Source of the DNA: Dunaliella salina
Taxonomy: Eukaryota; Chlorophyta; Chlorophyceae; Chlamydomonadales; Dunaliellaceae
Reading direction: 5' to 3'
Assembly (NCBI GenBank): GCA_002284615.2
Contig: MU070105.1
Coordinates: 144,125 to 164,278 of the forward strand
Length of the DNA stretch: 20,154 bases
Numbering within the stretch: the first letter of the stretch is position 1; each line of letters opens with the position of its first letter. Positions 7,904 through 16,000 of this stretch are shown here, one piece after another. The position numbers were made by a program, and so were the translations under genes. Under the pieces are notes generated by a model. That model saw only the letters and a program-made list of their open reading frames with translations, made no database searches and was not told the origin of the DNA.

Positions 7904-10276
7904 GAGCCAATTACTTTACCAAGGAAGCCTAAGAAGGCACAGCGCATTCCCATTTCTGAAGAAGCATGGAGTGATTATCTTCGTAGCCACTTCAGGCCTC
8001 CAGAGCACCCGTGTGCAGGGCCAGGACCAGATGTAGGAAGAGATCAGGCAGTTCCGATTGGGAGGGGACATGATGTTGCTGCCTTATTACAGCAGCGGAG
8101 AGAAGGAGTGGGCGTGGAGCTAGATGTTGTAGATGCACCTGACCTTACCACATTCCAGGGGTTGGTTGCTCAGCAGATCAGTAAGATGAACGCACAAGCT
8201 TTGCCTGGATTTGACTGTGTGGCTGCCCCTTTCATAAAGCATGCTGTGGTAGAGCACCCACGACTAGGTAGGCGAGGGTATGATAGGGTCAATGTTCTCC
8301 AGCCTTACATTGCGCAGCTGTTCAAGCTCCTGTATGAGAAAGCCCGCATTCCTACTAATTGGAAGAAAGCTAAGATGGCGCCGCTACACAAGAAGGGTGC
8401 TTTCTTGGACCCGAACAATTATCGCATGCTTGCAGTTAGTGGCACGTTTTATCGTATGTATGCGAATGTGCTCAGGTCGTTGATTACTGATTGGTGCATG
8501 AGTAGGGGCAAAATACCAGACACTCAGTTTGGGTTTTGCCCAGGGCGCAATACTTTGCAACCGATCTTTATTTTGAGGCATCTGCAACACGCGGCACAAG
8601 TAAGGCATCCACGTTCCTCACCCAGGCTGCATGCTGCCTTTATAGATTTCAAGCAGGCCTACGACACCATTCCTAGGCAGGCTTTGTGGCAGCACTTGCA
8701 GCGAATCCGTATGCCTGCACCTTTCTTAGCTGCTGTTCAGGATATGTATGAGGGGTATGAATATGTGTTGAAGGATGCAGATAAGACAGCTAGGGTGCAC
8801 CCTACAGTGGGGGTCAAGCAGGGCTGCCCTCTTTTGCCCCTGCTTTTCTCCCTGTACATTAATTATGTGGACTGGATTGCAGAGGAATGCACGGGTGCAG
8901 TGACAGGGACAGAGAATTTCCATGTGTCGCATTTGCTCTTTGCTGATGACTTGACATTGCTAAGTAATTCTGAGGACGGTATGCAGCAAATGCTGAATCG
9001 GTTGCATTTATATGCTCAAAAGAAGCACCTCATCATTAATGCCAGCAAATCAGGGGTGGTACACTTTAACTCCCAGGGACCTAGGTTGCCCACATTTAGA
9101 GTGGGTGGAGCTGCGCTACAACGTAAGGAGAGCTTCAAGTATCTAGGTATGGTTTTCCAAAAGACGCTGAAAATGGAGAAGTCCTCTGAGCATGTTGCTG
9201 GTGCTGTCATGGCTGCTTCTGGTCGCATTTCCCAATTTGTGCGTGATTATGAGTTGGATAGTAGTCTGAGGGCCGCCCTCTGGCTTGGGAAGACGTACTT
9301 GGTTCCGGCAGCTATGTATGGCAGCCAGGTCTGGGCTACTGNTTTTTTGCAACAGGATTCAGTGTTCAAAAGTGATCTGCAGGTCAGGCACTTGGGTTTT
9401 TTGAAGCGCATTCTAGGGGCGAAGCGCTCCACTTCCAACTGGGCTGTTCTGCGAGAGTGTGGACATGAGCCTCTGCAATTCAATTGGTTTAGAGGCGTGG
9501 TAAAGATGTGTAACAGCATGCTGAGCAGCAACAGCAACACTCTCCGGAAGGTGATTCAGGATGACTATCAAATACACCCCAGAGCGCCAAACTGCTGGAC
9601 TGCGCAAGTGCTTGATGGATTTCAAGGGTTGAGCAAGTGTGATGAGTATGTGCGAGCGTTCCAAACTGGTGATCCTATTAGGCTGCAAGAATTTGCTGAT
9701 GATTTGAGGTCGCGATTGCGGAAGGTCTGGCACACTGATGACGATCATGCTCCGCACTTGCCAATGCCTTGCGAATCTGTGGCCATTTACAAGGCTTTNT
9801 TTGGTGTGCCTTTTCCTTCAAGTGTGCGTGCCCCTGTGGGAACCCCTCATCACATGTACCTGAACCTGTCAACACATGTATTGCGTAATGTCAGCCGTTT
9901 CAGATTACGTGCTCACACCTTGCGTGCAGACTGTGCGATTTGGTCCCGTGAACAGATTTCTCCTATTTGTGATAGATGCAGCTTGCATGAGGATCAAGAT
10001 GAAGTTCATGTGCTTCTCAAGTGTTCATGTCCTGAGGCGGGCCAGATTCGGCGTAGGTACTTTGAGCTGTTTCAATGGATTGATCATTTCTCCCAAGCTG
10101 AAGCTTGTGTGCAACAGGTCAGCATTCCTATGGNTTCTGATTTTCTTTCCCAGCAGAACAACAAACTTCCTCATTGTATTTCTGAGCTTATGGATTTGTT
10201 TATGGCTGGCGTAGACCAGTCACAGACTGATTGGCCGAACAACTTGGCTGAAGGTCCCCAAGACATTGTAACCTAA
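7904..10276 (+). CDS. Family A LINE reverse transcriptase, long open frame (5' end lost)
   Basis: Open for 790 codons after an in-frame TAA at 7901-7903; there is no clear start, so this is a 5'-truncated or nonsense-broken copy. Reverse transcriptase motifs appear in order: LPGFDCVAAPFIKHA (8201), WKKAKMAPLHKKG (8360), GFCPGRNT (8528), catalytic Asp in AAFIDFKQAYDTI (Asp codon 8645), GVKQGCP (8810), FADD (8939, both Asp present), and FKYLG (9134). All catalytic residues look intact. The C-terminal part has a CCHC zinc finger (Cys 9968 and 9977, His 10007, Cys 10022), then ISELMD and NNLAEGPQ. No RNase H, APE or PD-(D/E)XK domain is attached. It copies LINE RNA into DNA at the insertion site. 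Three single N bases (9342, 9799, 10134) are assembly ambiguities that keep the frame. A close relative is the truncated copy at 1433-1822. Confidence 0.93.
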   Translation, partial: EPITLPRKPKKAQRIPISEEAWSDYLRSHFRPPEHPCAGPGPDVGRDQAVPIGRGHDVAALLQQRREGVGVELDVVDAPDLTTFQGLVAQQISKMNAQALPGFDCVAAPFIKHAVVEHPRLGRRGYDRVNVLQPYIAQLFKLLYEKARIPTNWKKAKMAPLHKKGAFLDPNNYRMLAVSGTFYRMYANVLRSLITDWCMSRGKIPDTQFGFCPGRNTLQPIFILRHLQHAAQVRHPRSSPRLHAAFIDFKQAYDTIPRQALWQHLQRIRMPAPFLAAVQDMYEGYEYVLKDADKTARVHPTVGVKQGCPLLPLLFSLYINYVDWIAEECTGAVTGTENFHVSHLLFADDLTLLSNSEDGMQQMLNRLHLYAQKKHLIINASKSGVVHFNSQGPRLPTFRVGGAALQRKESFKYLGMVFQKTLKMEKSSEHVAGAVMAASGRISQFVRDYELDSSLRAALWLGKTYLVPAAMYGSQVWATXFLQQDSVFKSDLQVRHLGFLKRILGAKRSTSNWAVLRECGHEPLQFNWFRGVVKMCNSMLSSNSNTLRKVIQDDYQIHPRAPNCWTAQVLDGFQGLSKCDEYVRAFQTGDPIRLQEFADDLRSRLRKVWHTDDDHAPHLPMPCESVAIYKAXFGVPFPSSVRAPVGTPHHMYLNLSTHVLRNVSRFRLRAHTLRADCAIWSREQISPICDRCSLHEDQDEVHVLLKCSCPEAGQIRRRYFELFQWIDHFSQAEACVQQVSIPMXSDFLSQQNNKLPHCISELMDLFMAGVDQSQTDWPNNLAEGPQDIVT

Positions 10277-10294
10277 CCTAACCTAACCTAACCT
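10270..10294 (+). repeat. (AACCT)5 tail of the family A LINE
   Basis: Five perfect AACCT units end the element. The stop codon TAA (10274-10276) is formed by the repeat itself, so the protein-coding region runs into the tail with no 3' UTR. LINEs that end in short tandem repeats instead of poly(A) are known in several clades. Confidence 0.9.
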
Positions 10295-10470
10295 ACCCTC
10301 TTAAATCTGGAAAGACAGGGCTTTGCAAAACCTAATGAAACCAATGCATGGCAGCAGAAATTGGAAACAGAATTGCGCAACAAAATCGTATTTGATACAA
10401 ACCCCACTAATCCACAAGCAAACATAAGCCTACAGGTTCATGCGAATATTGGCTGCATGAGGTTGACCTT
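10295..10470 (+). other. LINE-derived sequence of uncertain domain
   Basis: Starts ACCCTCTT directly after the family A tail. One frame gives NAWQQKLETELRNKI, similar in position and character to NYNKELEKTLRRKN in the protease-like piece at 13318, so it may be the continuation of the protease domain broken by the family A insertion. It is then joined, apparently by deletion, to the PCIF1-like domain. Stops are present; evidence is weak. Confidence 0.35.
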
Positions 10471-11309
10471 GTGAAGTACACGGACCAGCAACCCCCTCAT
10501 CCACCACCATCAGACACAGGATCCCACAGCCATTCCCCTCCTACTCCATCACCCCTCATTCTCCCAGAAATATACACGGCGCACATGGCGTGCATATACG
10601 ATATGCAAGGCAAATGTGTTGGTATGGTATCGCCAAACCGCCTCCAAATCCTTTACAGGGCTTTTTATGGGGCCAAGCTCGCTGGCATGCATGAGAAAAA
10701 AACACCAGCTCCAGGCAACTTTGACTACTGACCTGCAAGGACTCCTTTCCCGCAAATCCATACTTGAAAGAAAGTACTCTAGCAAGAAGATCAAAGGCTC
10801 TTTTTCGCTAACCCTTCCAACTCATCACGCCCTTCAAAAATGGGCTTTAGTAACCCAAGGAAAAATGGCCTCCCCACTAGACCACAACCCACGATACCAG
10901 AATTATTGGAGTGCGGACTCCCGAGATACTCTTTTTGGTGCCATGCATATAATGCCTTCTCATCCAAATTTTCAGGCTTCTCAATCTGCCATCCCATTTA
11001 TGACAAGGGAATCATGACCCAAGCTTTGCAACATGCCATTTACTCTGCCATTCTCAACACACTGAGGCCACTGCTACACTCATGTCCCTTCCGGCTTGGA
11101 ATAAGAACATGATGACCAACCCCTACTCCAAACTTTCCACTGCCTACCCCCACCTCTGTTACGAACTTGGAACTATACCTCGCGAAAAACTTCGTGCAGC
11201 GCCCCTCAATCCTGCCCTAACCAAGAGGTACCTTTACCTAAGCATACCTGGGACCTTCGCATCTATGCTGTTTGGAACACTGCAGCTCGAATCCATCTTA
11301 ATACCATAA
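10471..11309 (+). pseudogene. Family B LINE: PCIF1-like (methyltransferase-fold) domain, frameshifted
   Basis: Several frames must be combined. In order they show YTAHMACIYDMQGKCVGM (from 10570), MASPLD (10865-10882), YW then DTLFGA, NAFSSKFSGFSICHPIYD (HPIY at 10990-11001) and MSLPAWN (LPAW at 11088-11099). The series ASPL(N/D) - FG(S/A) - x(N)PP(F/Y) - LPxW is the signature order of the PCIF1_WW family, whose human member methylates the cap-adjacent adenosine of mRNA. Here the Asn of the NPPF/Y catalytic motif is replaced by His and the second Pro by Ile. The minus-strand copy at 16001-17038 has the same landmarks, so the domain belongs to the LINE family. It sits directly upstream of RNase H. 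Whether it ever methylated RNA is inference; assignment is by motif recognition only. Confidence 0.5.
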
Positions 11310-11340
11310 CAAAAAGTGGCTACAGGGCCTGAAAGGAAAT

Positions 11341-12231
11341 TTGAAAGAAGCTACAGAGTGGAAGCTTGAGAGTGTCAGCAGCCTACCTGTCCTAAATCCC
11401 ATGCATGCAAACATGCCAGATTTCAATAAACTAAAATGCCTCCCATTTGACAAACAACACGTCTCCAAGCAGCCTAGAAATTCACACATAAGTATCCAAA
11501 ATACAGACTTGGTGCCAAGCCAATCTAGTACTCTGTTAACTCTTCAAGTTGCTCACTGGAGAACTTGGGCATACACAGATGGCAGCTGCCTTGTCCACAA
11601 CGGTAAGCAAGAAATTGGAGCAGGCATCTACTGCCCGTCCACTGACAGCAAGAACTTTGTAGAACCAGACGGTGCTGGGGTTACTAAAACCATCACAAGA
11701 ACTGAATTAGCAGCAATTGCTGCTGCTATCATCACCAAAAATGCAGATATTGCATAAGACAGCCTCATCTCTTTCAACCAAATACGTAAACAACTCCTTT
11801 ATCCTGAAAGACACCTCAGGCATATCCAAGGAGACGTCCTTAAAATGGTTTTAACTCTCATTAGAGACTTTCATACCAAAATTCGAATTTACAAAGTGAA
11901 GTCCCATGCTGGCATCGCTGGAAATGAATGTGCAGATGCCATTGCGAAGCATCAGGCAAAACAAGCCCAGAACTGTGTGGCAGACACCGAGATCCCTGGT
12001 GCAGGTCCTGGTGGAAATCAATTTACAAATGTTTTCTGGTTAGCCAAGGAAGAAAGAATGCATGTTGCAGGCACGTCTGCGAGTCCACCACCCGCCCACA
12101 AGCTCACCTATTTCCCCAATCTTCAAGATGCCCTCAAATCCCACATGCATTCTAAACACAATCTTGGATATGCCAATGCCAAAACAGGCTACTACTCTTT
12201 CTATAAAAACTTATTAATACAAGTAGATTAA
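11341..12231 (+). pseudogene. Family B LINE: RNase H domain, one nonsense codon
   Basis: One frame from 11341 to 12231, broken only by a TAA at 11755-11757. Type I RNase H motifs are in order: AYTDGSC (Asp codon 11578), TRTELAAI (Glu 11704), DSLISFNQIRK (Asp 11758, right after the stop codon), and KSHAGIAGNECADAIA (His 11905, Asp 11935). All catalytic residues survive, so the copy was active recently enough to keep them. In LINEs this domain removes template RNA during reverse transcription. The stop most likely arose from a Thr or Ser codon, since A(T/S)DS is the usual motif, and the copy at 15775 has ATDSSL. It follows the PCIF1-like domain and precedes the zinc finger and nuclease. Confidence 0.88.
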
Positions 12232-12289
12232 AAAAACCAGCAATGCCTTCAGAAATATGCCCAACATCTCTGTACCCATGAAGCGTACC

Positions 12290-13163
12290 ATCCTGCAGTA
12301 CCGCACAGGCACCCTCTACAACCAAAAACATGCAGTACGTTTCAAATAGTCAACTGATCCATCTTGCCCCCTCTCAGACTGCCATCATTTGGACAGCGCG
12401 CTCCACATGCTCTCAGGCTGCCAAAATCATATCATCTCCAACATGAGAACTGAACGCCATAACATTGCAGGCAGAATGATTACAAAAGCCCTCAGCAAAT
12501 GCCCTGTAGGGGCAGGCCTGGTCTACACAAACATAGGAAGCAATTTTAAGCTTGCTCAACACAACCTCCAACTCCCTACACGTGCCTCAAACAGAACTTT
12601 ACCTGCTCACTTCTTCCCTCGTAACCTTCCAGAGAGGAAAAGACTCCAGTCGACCAGATGCTGTTTTGATCACCCCTTTTAATGCCAGACATACTTTTTA
12701 CGATGTTTCTCCTACCCATTCCCATCACGTTTTGCGCAGCTCCTCACGGAGGACCAACAGAACTAGCCGCATGAGGCAACCCCATGAACTGCATGCAAAT
12801 GAACGCCATGTGCACCTAATAGAAATCAAGTTCTGTGAAGACACAAGGCCAGAGCATCAGTTGAACGCGGCAAAGCAGCAGTACGCAGACCTTTGTAAAC
12901 TTATTGAAGCTAAAGCTGTTACAATTCACCCTATTTTCTTGGGTGTAGGTGGAACTATTTACACTGAGCATACCCTAAAGCAATTCAAACAACTAGGATT
13001 GGATCACCAGAGTGCCACGAAGCTTGCTCAACAACTTCATGCCCATTCTGTTCAATATGCCCACAAACTAGTCTTCATACGCCGCGCTATTGAAAACAAG
13101 AATACTTCCCACTGTCAGGTTCTAGAGCCAGGTGCTTCTAGTAACCCTCCAGATCCACATTAG
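12290..13163 (+). pseudogene. Family B LINE: CCHC zinc finger and PD-(D/E)XK nuclease, frameshifted
   Basis: After a TAG at 12347-12349, a zinc-finger motif C-x4-C-x7-H-x4-C lies at 12365-12421 (CPLSDC ... DSALHMLSGC). A frame change near 12640 leads to the terminal domain: RPDAVLITPF (Asp codon 12657), then HLIEIKFCEDTRP (Glu 12822, Lys 12828), the D ... E-x-K core of a PD-(D/E)XK restriction-like endonuclease, then VGGTIYTEHTLKQF, LGLDHQSATKLAQQLHAHS and the ending SNPPDPH-stop. This nuclease would nick target DNA to prime reverse transcription, as in R2-like LINEs. Together with the APE domain in the sister piece at 13937 it indicates a dual-endonuclease LINE. Truncated relatives of this end lie at 4511-4960 and 6050-6518. 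Confidence 0.8.
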
Positions 13164-13289
13164 CATTCTCTTTTTCATAACTTGTGGTGGAGGGGGCACA
13201 CGGCTCTTTTTTGAGCCAATGTGTCTCATTTTCCTTAATTGATGTAGGGAGAGTTTCTCTGCCTACGGAGTTTTTCTTTTCTTTTCTTG
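13164..13289 (+). mobile_element. Family B LINE 3' UTR and (TTTTC)n tail
   Basis: About 125 bases from the stop to the tail are nearly identical in order to the minus-strand copy at 6050-6192. Contains a stem-loop GGCTC-TTTTTT-GAGCC at 13202-13217, then GCCTACGGAG and a TTTTCTTTTC tail ending near 13288. The pyrimidine-rich tail distinguishes family B from the (AACCT)n tail of family A. Confidence 0.85.
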
Positions 13290-13459
13290 ACACCCTCTTC
13301 TATATGGTGATGCTCTCTTGAATTACAACAAGGAACTGGAGAAGACACTCAGGAGGAAAAACCTGCAGCATCTCTCTTTAAAGCACTACTACCAGGTGAA
13401 CACAGGCAACTTAAATTGCATGGTAGTAAATCACTTCCTCTCCACGGCGCCTTGGAACA

Positions 13460-13467
13460 GCAATACA
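13460..13467. repeat. Target-site duplication, 8 bp (copy 1)
   Basis: GCAATACA, repeated exactly at 13506-13513; encloses the 38-bp insert. Confidence 0.8.
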
Positions 13468-13505
13468 GAAAAGAAAAGAAAAAAACTACGTAGGCAAAGA
13501 AACTC
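13468..13505 (-). mobile_element. Minute 38-bp family B retroinsert
   Basis: On the minus strand the 38 bases read as the very end of the family B 3' UTR: GAGTTTCTTTGCCTACGTAG followed by a T/C tail, closely matching 13253-13289. It is flanked by an exact 8-bp duplication and disrupts the protease-like reading frame of its host LINE. Removing the insert and one duplication copy (46 bases) restores one continuous frame, which proves the direction of the event. Confidence 0.85.
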
Positions 13506-13513
13506 GCAATACA
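13506..13513. repeat. Target-site duplication, 8 bp (copy 2)
   Basis: Second GCAATACA, pairing with 13460-13467. Confidence 0.8.
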
Positions 13514-13936
13514 CATTACTACCTCAGGCACACAACAACTGACCTCCAGTTTGCTCAAATCAATGAATCTCTCCTGGACAGTCTTCTTGCTGCCAGCGCT
13601 TGCAGCTCTGCCATCATCCTCACGACAACCAACAGCTGCAACCAGGCTCATGCTGTTACTCTTAAAAAAGCCCTCAATGCTGATCATACATGCTGGCACT
13701 GGTACTTGCTAGACTCCCTACAAACTCAACATGTCTGGCTGTCCACAAGGCTCCACTGGCATTGTCTGCATGGCAGGCTCCTGGCAATTCAGAAGGACAG
13801 CATCTGGATTAACATCAGCTGTAACTCTGTGCTGTACCTAGCGGATCCCCATACACCTGTTCCTAGCGCACAACAACAGCGGGGCTCCTCCATCGACCAC
13901 CAGAGTCAACAAGATTTAATTCACTATCTGAAGGCC

Positions 13937-14620
13937 ATTACCTTCAATGTCAAAGGACTTCATAAGTGCAAAGAGGATGTGAACGACCTCTAAGAGCATT
14001 ACAATCCAGACATTGTGTCCTTCAGAGAGACAAAAATTACTCCATACAAGAAAGAACCACCAGCCTGGATTTTCACCCTCTTGCTTGGATACAGCTGGTG
14101 GCACACTCCACATCACCAAAAAGGCACCCTGGTTGTGCATCCGGAGAAATATTGCCCTCACAATCCATGTTTGTCAACTGGATACTCCTCCCTCAAATCA
14201 AGGAAGTATTGTGGCAATCAAAATACACACTCCCCATCGCCCCATACATCAGAGATGTCATAAACTCTCAGCCCTGCACCCCCATCCTCATGGGTGACAT
14301 GAATGCCACTTTCTGCAACAATGATAGAAGTAGCCAAGCTGCCTATCAACAAGACACCCAGTACAGACATTTCTTACATAAAAACAAGCTCATCCCAATT
14401 GACACAAATCTCCACGGGTGGCCCTGGTCTTTTGAAACGCCTATCACCACAGAGGAAACCACGACAAATTGCAAGCGCAAATGGCTCCACAACTCTATCC
14501 TTAATAAATGTAACTTCCACGGTAGTATCGAGTTCCTAACTAACAACAGACCTCCAGGTCCAGATGGAATTGTCAATGAGCTCCTTAAAGCCTTGCCTTT
14601 ACCTGAAACACTTCTGCCAC
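13937..14620 (+). pseudogene. Second family B piece: APE endonuclease and start of reverse transcriptase
   Basis: The apurinic/apyrimidinic-type endonuclease begins AITFNVKGLHK (Asn codon 13946), is cut by a TAA at 13991-13993, continues NPDIVSFRETKI (catalytic Glu codon 14027) and GTLVVHP, then changes frame twice to give NQGSIVAIKIHTP and ILMGDMNATF (Asp 14296, Asn 14302). NLHGWPWSFETP follows. The terminal SDH motif is absent, and the sequence jumps to EFLTNNRPPGPDGIVNELLK, the first conserved block of LINE reverse transcriptases, so the segment between was deleted. The match to RT ends near 14620. In active LINEs this endonuclease nicks the target DNA. With one nonsense codon and at least two frameshifts the copy is dead. 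Confidence 0.85.
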
Positions 14621-14686
14621 ACAGAAGGCACACAACACGTGCCTCTCACCCTCCTCTAGGAGGGGTTTAACTCCCAAAGCCCCACT

Positions 14687-15521
14687 CTAGCCACTCTGAT
14701 TGCCCCTTTGCACCTGGATAGGGCCTTCATGCTCCAACCAAGTCACCAAGGCCAGGGCAGCCTCTCTCTGTTGCTCAGGTGGAGTGGCTCCCAGCATCGG
14801 GCTGACCCGCTGATGCATGATGTCCTTGCCCCGCATTGAGATGTTCTCCCCCAGAGACTTGAGATACCCTTTCCAAGTGGTCTTGGACATGATTCCCATG
14901 AAGGAATAGGGGGCCTGCTGGTGCTGGCTCCTAGGGGGGGGCTGCTGCTGCTGCTGGAGAGGGGGACAAGGAACGGCGAAAGAGGTGGGGGCCCGCTGGG
15001 TCTGGATGGAGGGTGTGGGGCGGGACTCCTTGACGGAGTGTGTAGGGCAGGACTCCTTGACGGAGTGTGTGGGACAGGAGGCGGGGGGCTGGAACTGGTT
15101 TGTGTAGGCCTGGGCATCAGGGTGGATGGAGAGGGTGGGGATGGGGACCATGGGGTGATGCGGAGACTCATTGACGGAGCTGGAAAAGGGCGGAGCGTCC
15201 TTGACGGAGCGCGAGGGTGCATGGGCCTCTTTGGCGGAGGAGCATGGGGCGGGCGGGGCTCCGGGGAGGGGGGGCGGGATTTGGACCACTGAGCACAGCC
15301 TCTTTGAGGTGTGCGTCCGCGAGCGGACGGATGGAGAGGGGTGGCGTCGGGAGTTACTCCGACGTGGAGAGGGGGGCGCTCTTGGTTGGCCGCTTGCTTG
15401 CATGCTTGCTTGGCTTGTTGCTGGAGCTTCCGCTCCTGCTTCATGATGGATTCTAGGTCCATGTCAAGCTTGGCTGTCGGGGTCAAGCGGGAGTGGGGGT
15501 CCAGGGGGGTGCTGGTTCGTC
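14687..15521 (-). pseudogene. Proline-rich protein with conserved C-terminal domain (second family member)
   Basis: On the minus strand an N-terminal basic helix (DMDLESIMKQERKLQQQAKQ, near 15460) is followed by a long proline/serine-rich linker and a C-terminal domain (PYSFMGIMSKTTWKGYL ... PPEQQREAALALVTWL) ending at a TAG at 14687-14689. The N-terminal and C-terminal parts lie in different frames, so either a frameshift or an intron falls within the low-complexity linker. The linker is partly built of a DNA minisatellite around CTCCTTGACGGAG (15030-15080 and near 15170-15240), which gives repeats of SVKES. The same three-part layout is in the minus-strand gene at 2576-3127. It follows a LINE RNase H in the same strand by only a few bases, so it could be part of a retroelement. 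Function unknown. Confidence 0.55.
15030..15245. repeat. Minisatellite with CTCCTTGACGGAG core
   Basis: Plus-strand units: two near-identical 27-bp copies containing GACTCCTTGACGGAGTGTGT lie side by side around 15027-15080, with looser copies (CTCATTGACGGAG, TCCTTGACGGAG, TCTTTGGCGGAG) near 15168, 15191 and 15226. In the proline-rich protein they encode repeated SVKE/SVKD/SVNE motifs. Confidence 0.7.
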
Positions 15522-15530
15522 ATAGCTGAT

Positions 15531-16000
15531 GGGAATGAGGCAATGACGCTGCGACCAAATTACATTTTATGTTTGTATGAGCTTGATGAGCAAGGGCATC
15601 TGCGCTTTCATTACCAAGGATGCCACGGTGTGATTTTACTTTGTAGAAGTGGACAAGGCCTTCTCAAGCATTAATGCAGGCTACAATTTCTTCGAGCAGT
15701 GGTGTATGTAAGTGCGTGGACATATCCATGGGTTTCAGAAGCTCGTTTTTAATTTGGTTAAGTGCTAAAGAACTGTCAGTCGCAATTGTGCCCTTGCTGT
15801 ACAGCTATCAGAATTGCAGCGAGTTTCACTCTGTCAATAGTATAAGTGGGACCATGGCCCTTGGGATTTATTGTGCAGGTGACAGTTTCAGAGGAGATGT
15901 CTTCCGGGATGAAAGAGGATGCTCCTGCCTGCTGAGTATTCTTGTTGCTGGACTTTATGACACTGCCATCTGTGTATGTTAGGTGTCCCCAGCCTGGGAT
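15531..16000 (-). pseudogene. Third family B-like copy: RNase H domain
   Basis: Minus strand. HLTYTDGSVIKSSNK (Asp, complement of 15968-15970), then RVKLAAILIAVQQGHN where the catalytic Glu is replaced by Lys (AAA, complement of 15823-15825; a single G-to-A change from GAA). A frameshift follows, then ATDSSLALNQIKNELL (Asp, complement of 15775-15777), a TGA, and KVKSHRGILGNESADALAHQ with the His and last Asp. So three of the usual catalytic acids remain and one is lost. The match ends near 15531, where the proline-rich gene begins. It is diverged from the plus-strand copy at 11341, so it is a different subfamily. Confidence 0.82.

Larger units (their letters stand above)
13291..13936 (+). pseudogene. 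Second family B piece: cysteine protease-like domain, second half
   Basis: Begins abruptly after the preceding tail with HPLLYGDALLNYNKELEK and continues SLKHYYQVNTGNLN. A 38-bp retroinsert at 13468-13505 (plus its 8-bp duplication) shifts the frame; ignoring those 46 bases, the frame runs on through LRHTTTDLQFAQINESLLDS, NQAHAVTLKKAL and HWYLLDSL. QAHAVTLK supplies a likely catalytic His and WYLLDS a likely Asp, as expected of a papain-fold protease whose Cys half (FCLVHAFNMAIG) is seen separately at 7149-7682. RandI/Dualen LINEs carry a cysteine protease; its role in their life cycle is unknown. It joins directly to the APE domain downstream in the same frame. Confidence 0.55.

Noticed and set aside
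9342..10134. Single N bases in the RT as frameshifts or breaks
   Set aside because: Each N stands in place of one base and the frame stays open before and after it, so they are base-call ambiguities near T-runs, not damage to the gene.
10270..10294. (AACCT)5 as a telomere repeat
   Set aside because: It is exactly at the end of the LINE coding frame and provides its stop codon; the telomere-type repeat in this window is TTTAGGG. It is better read as a LINE tail.
14921..15292. Glycine-rich protein on the plus strand
   Set aside because: It is the complement of the proline-rich linker. Only the minus-strand reading has ends that match a second copy elsewhere in the window.
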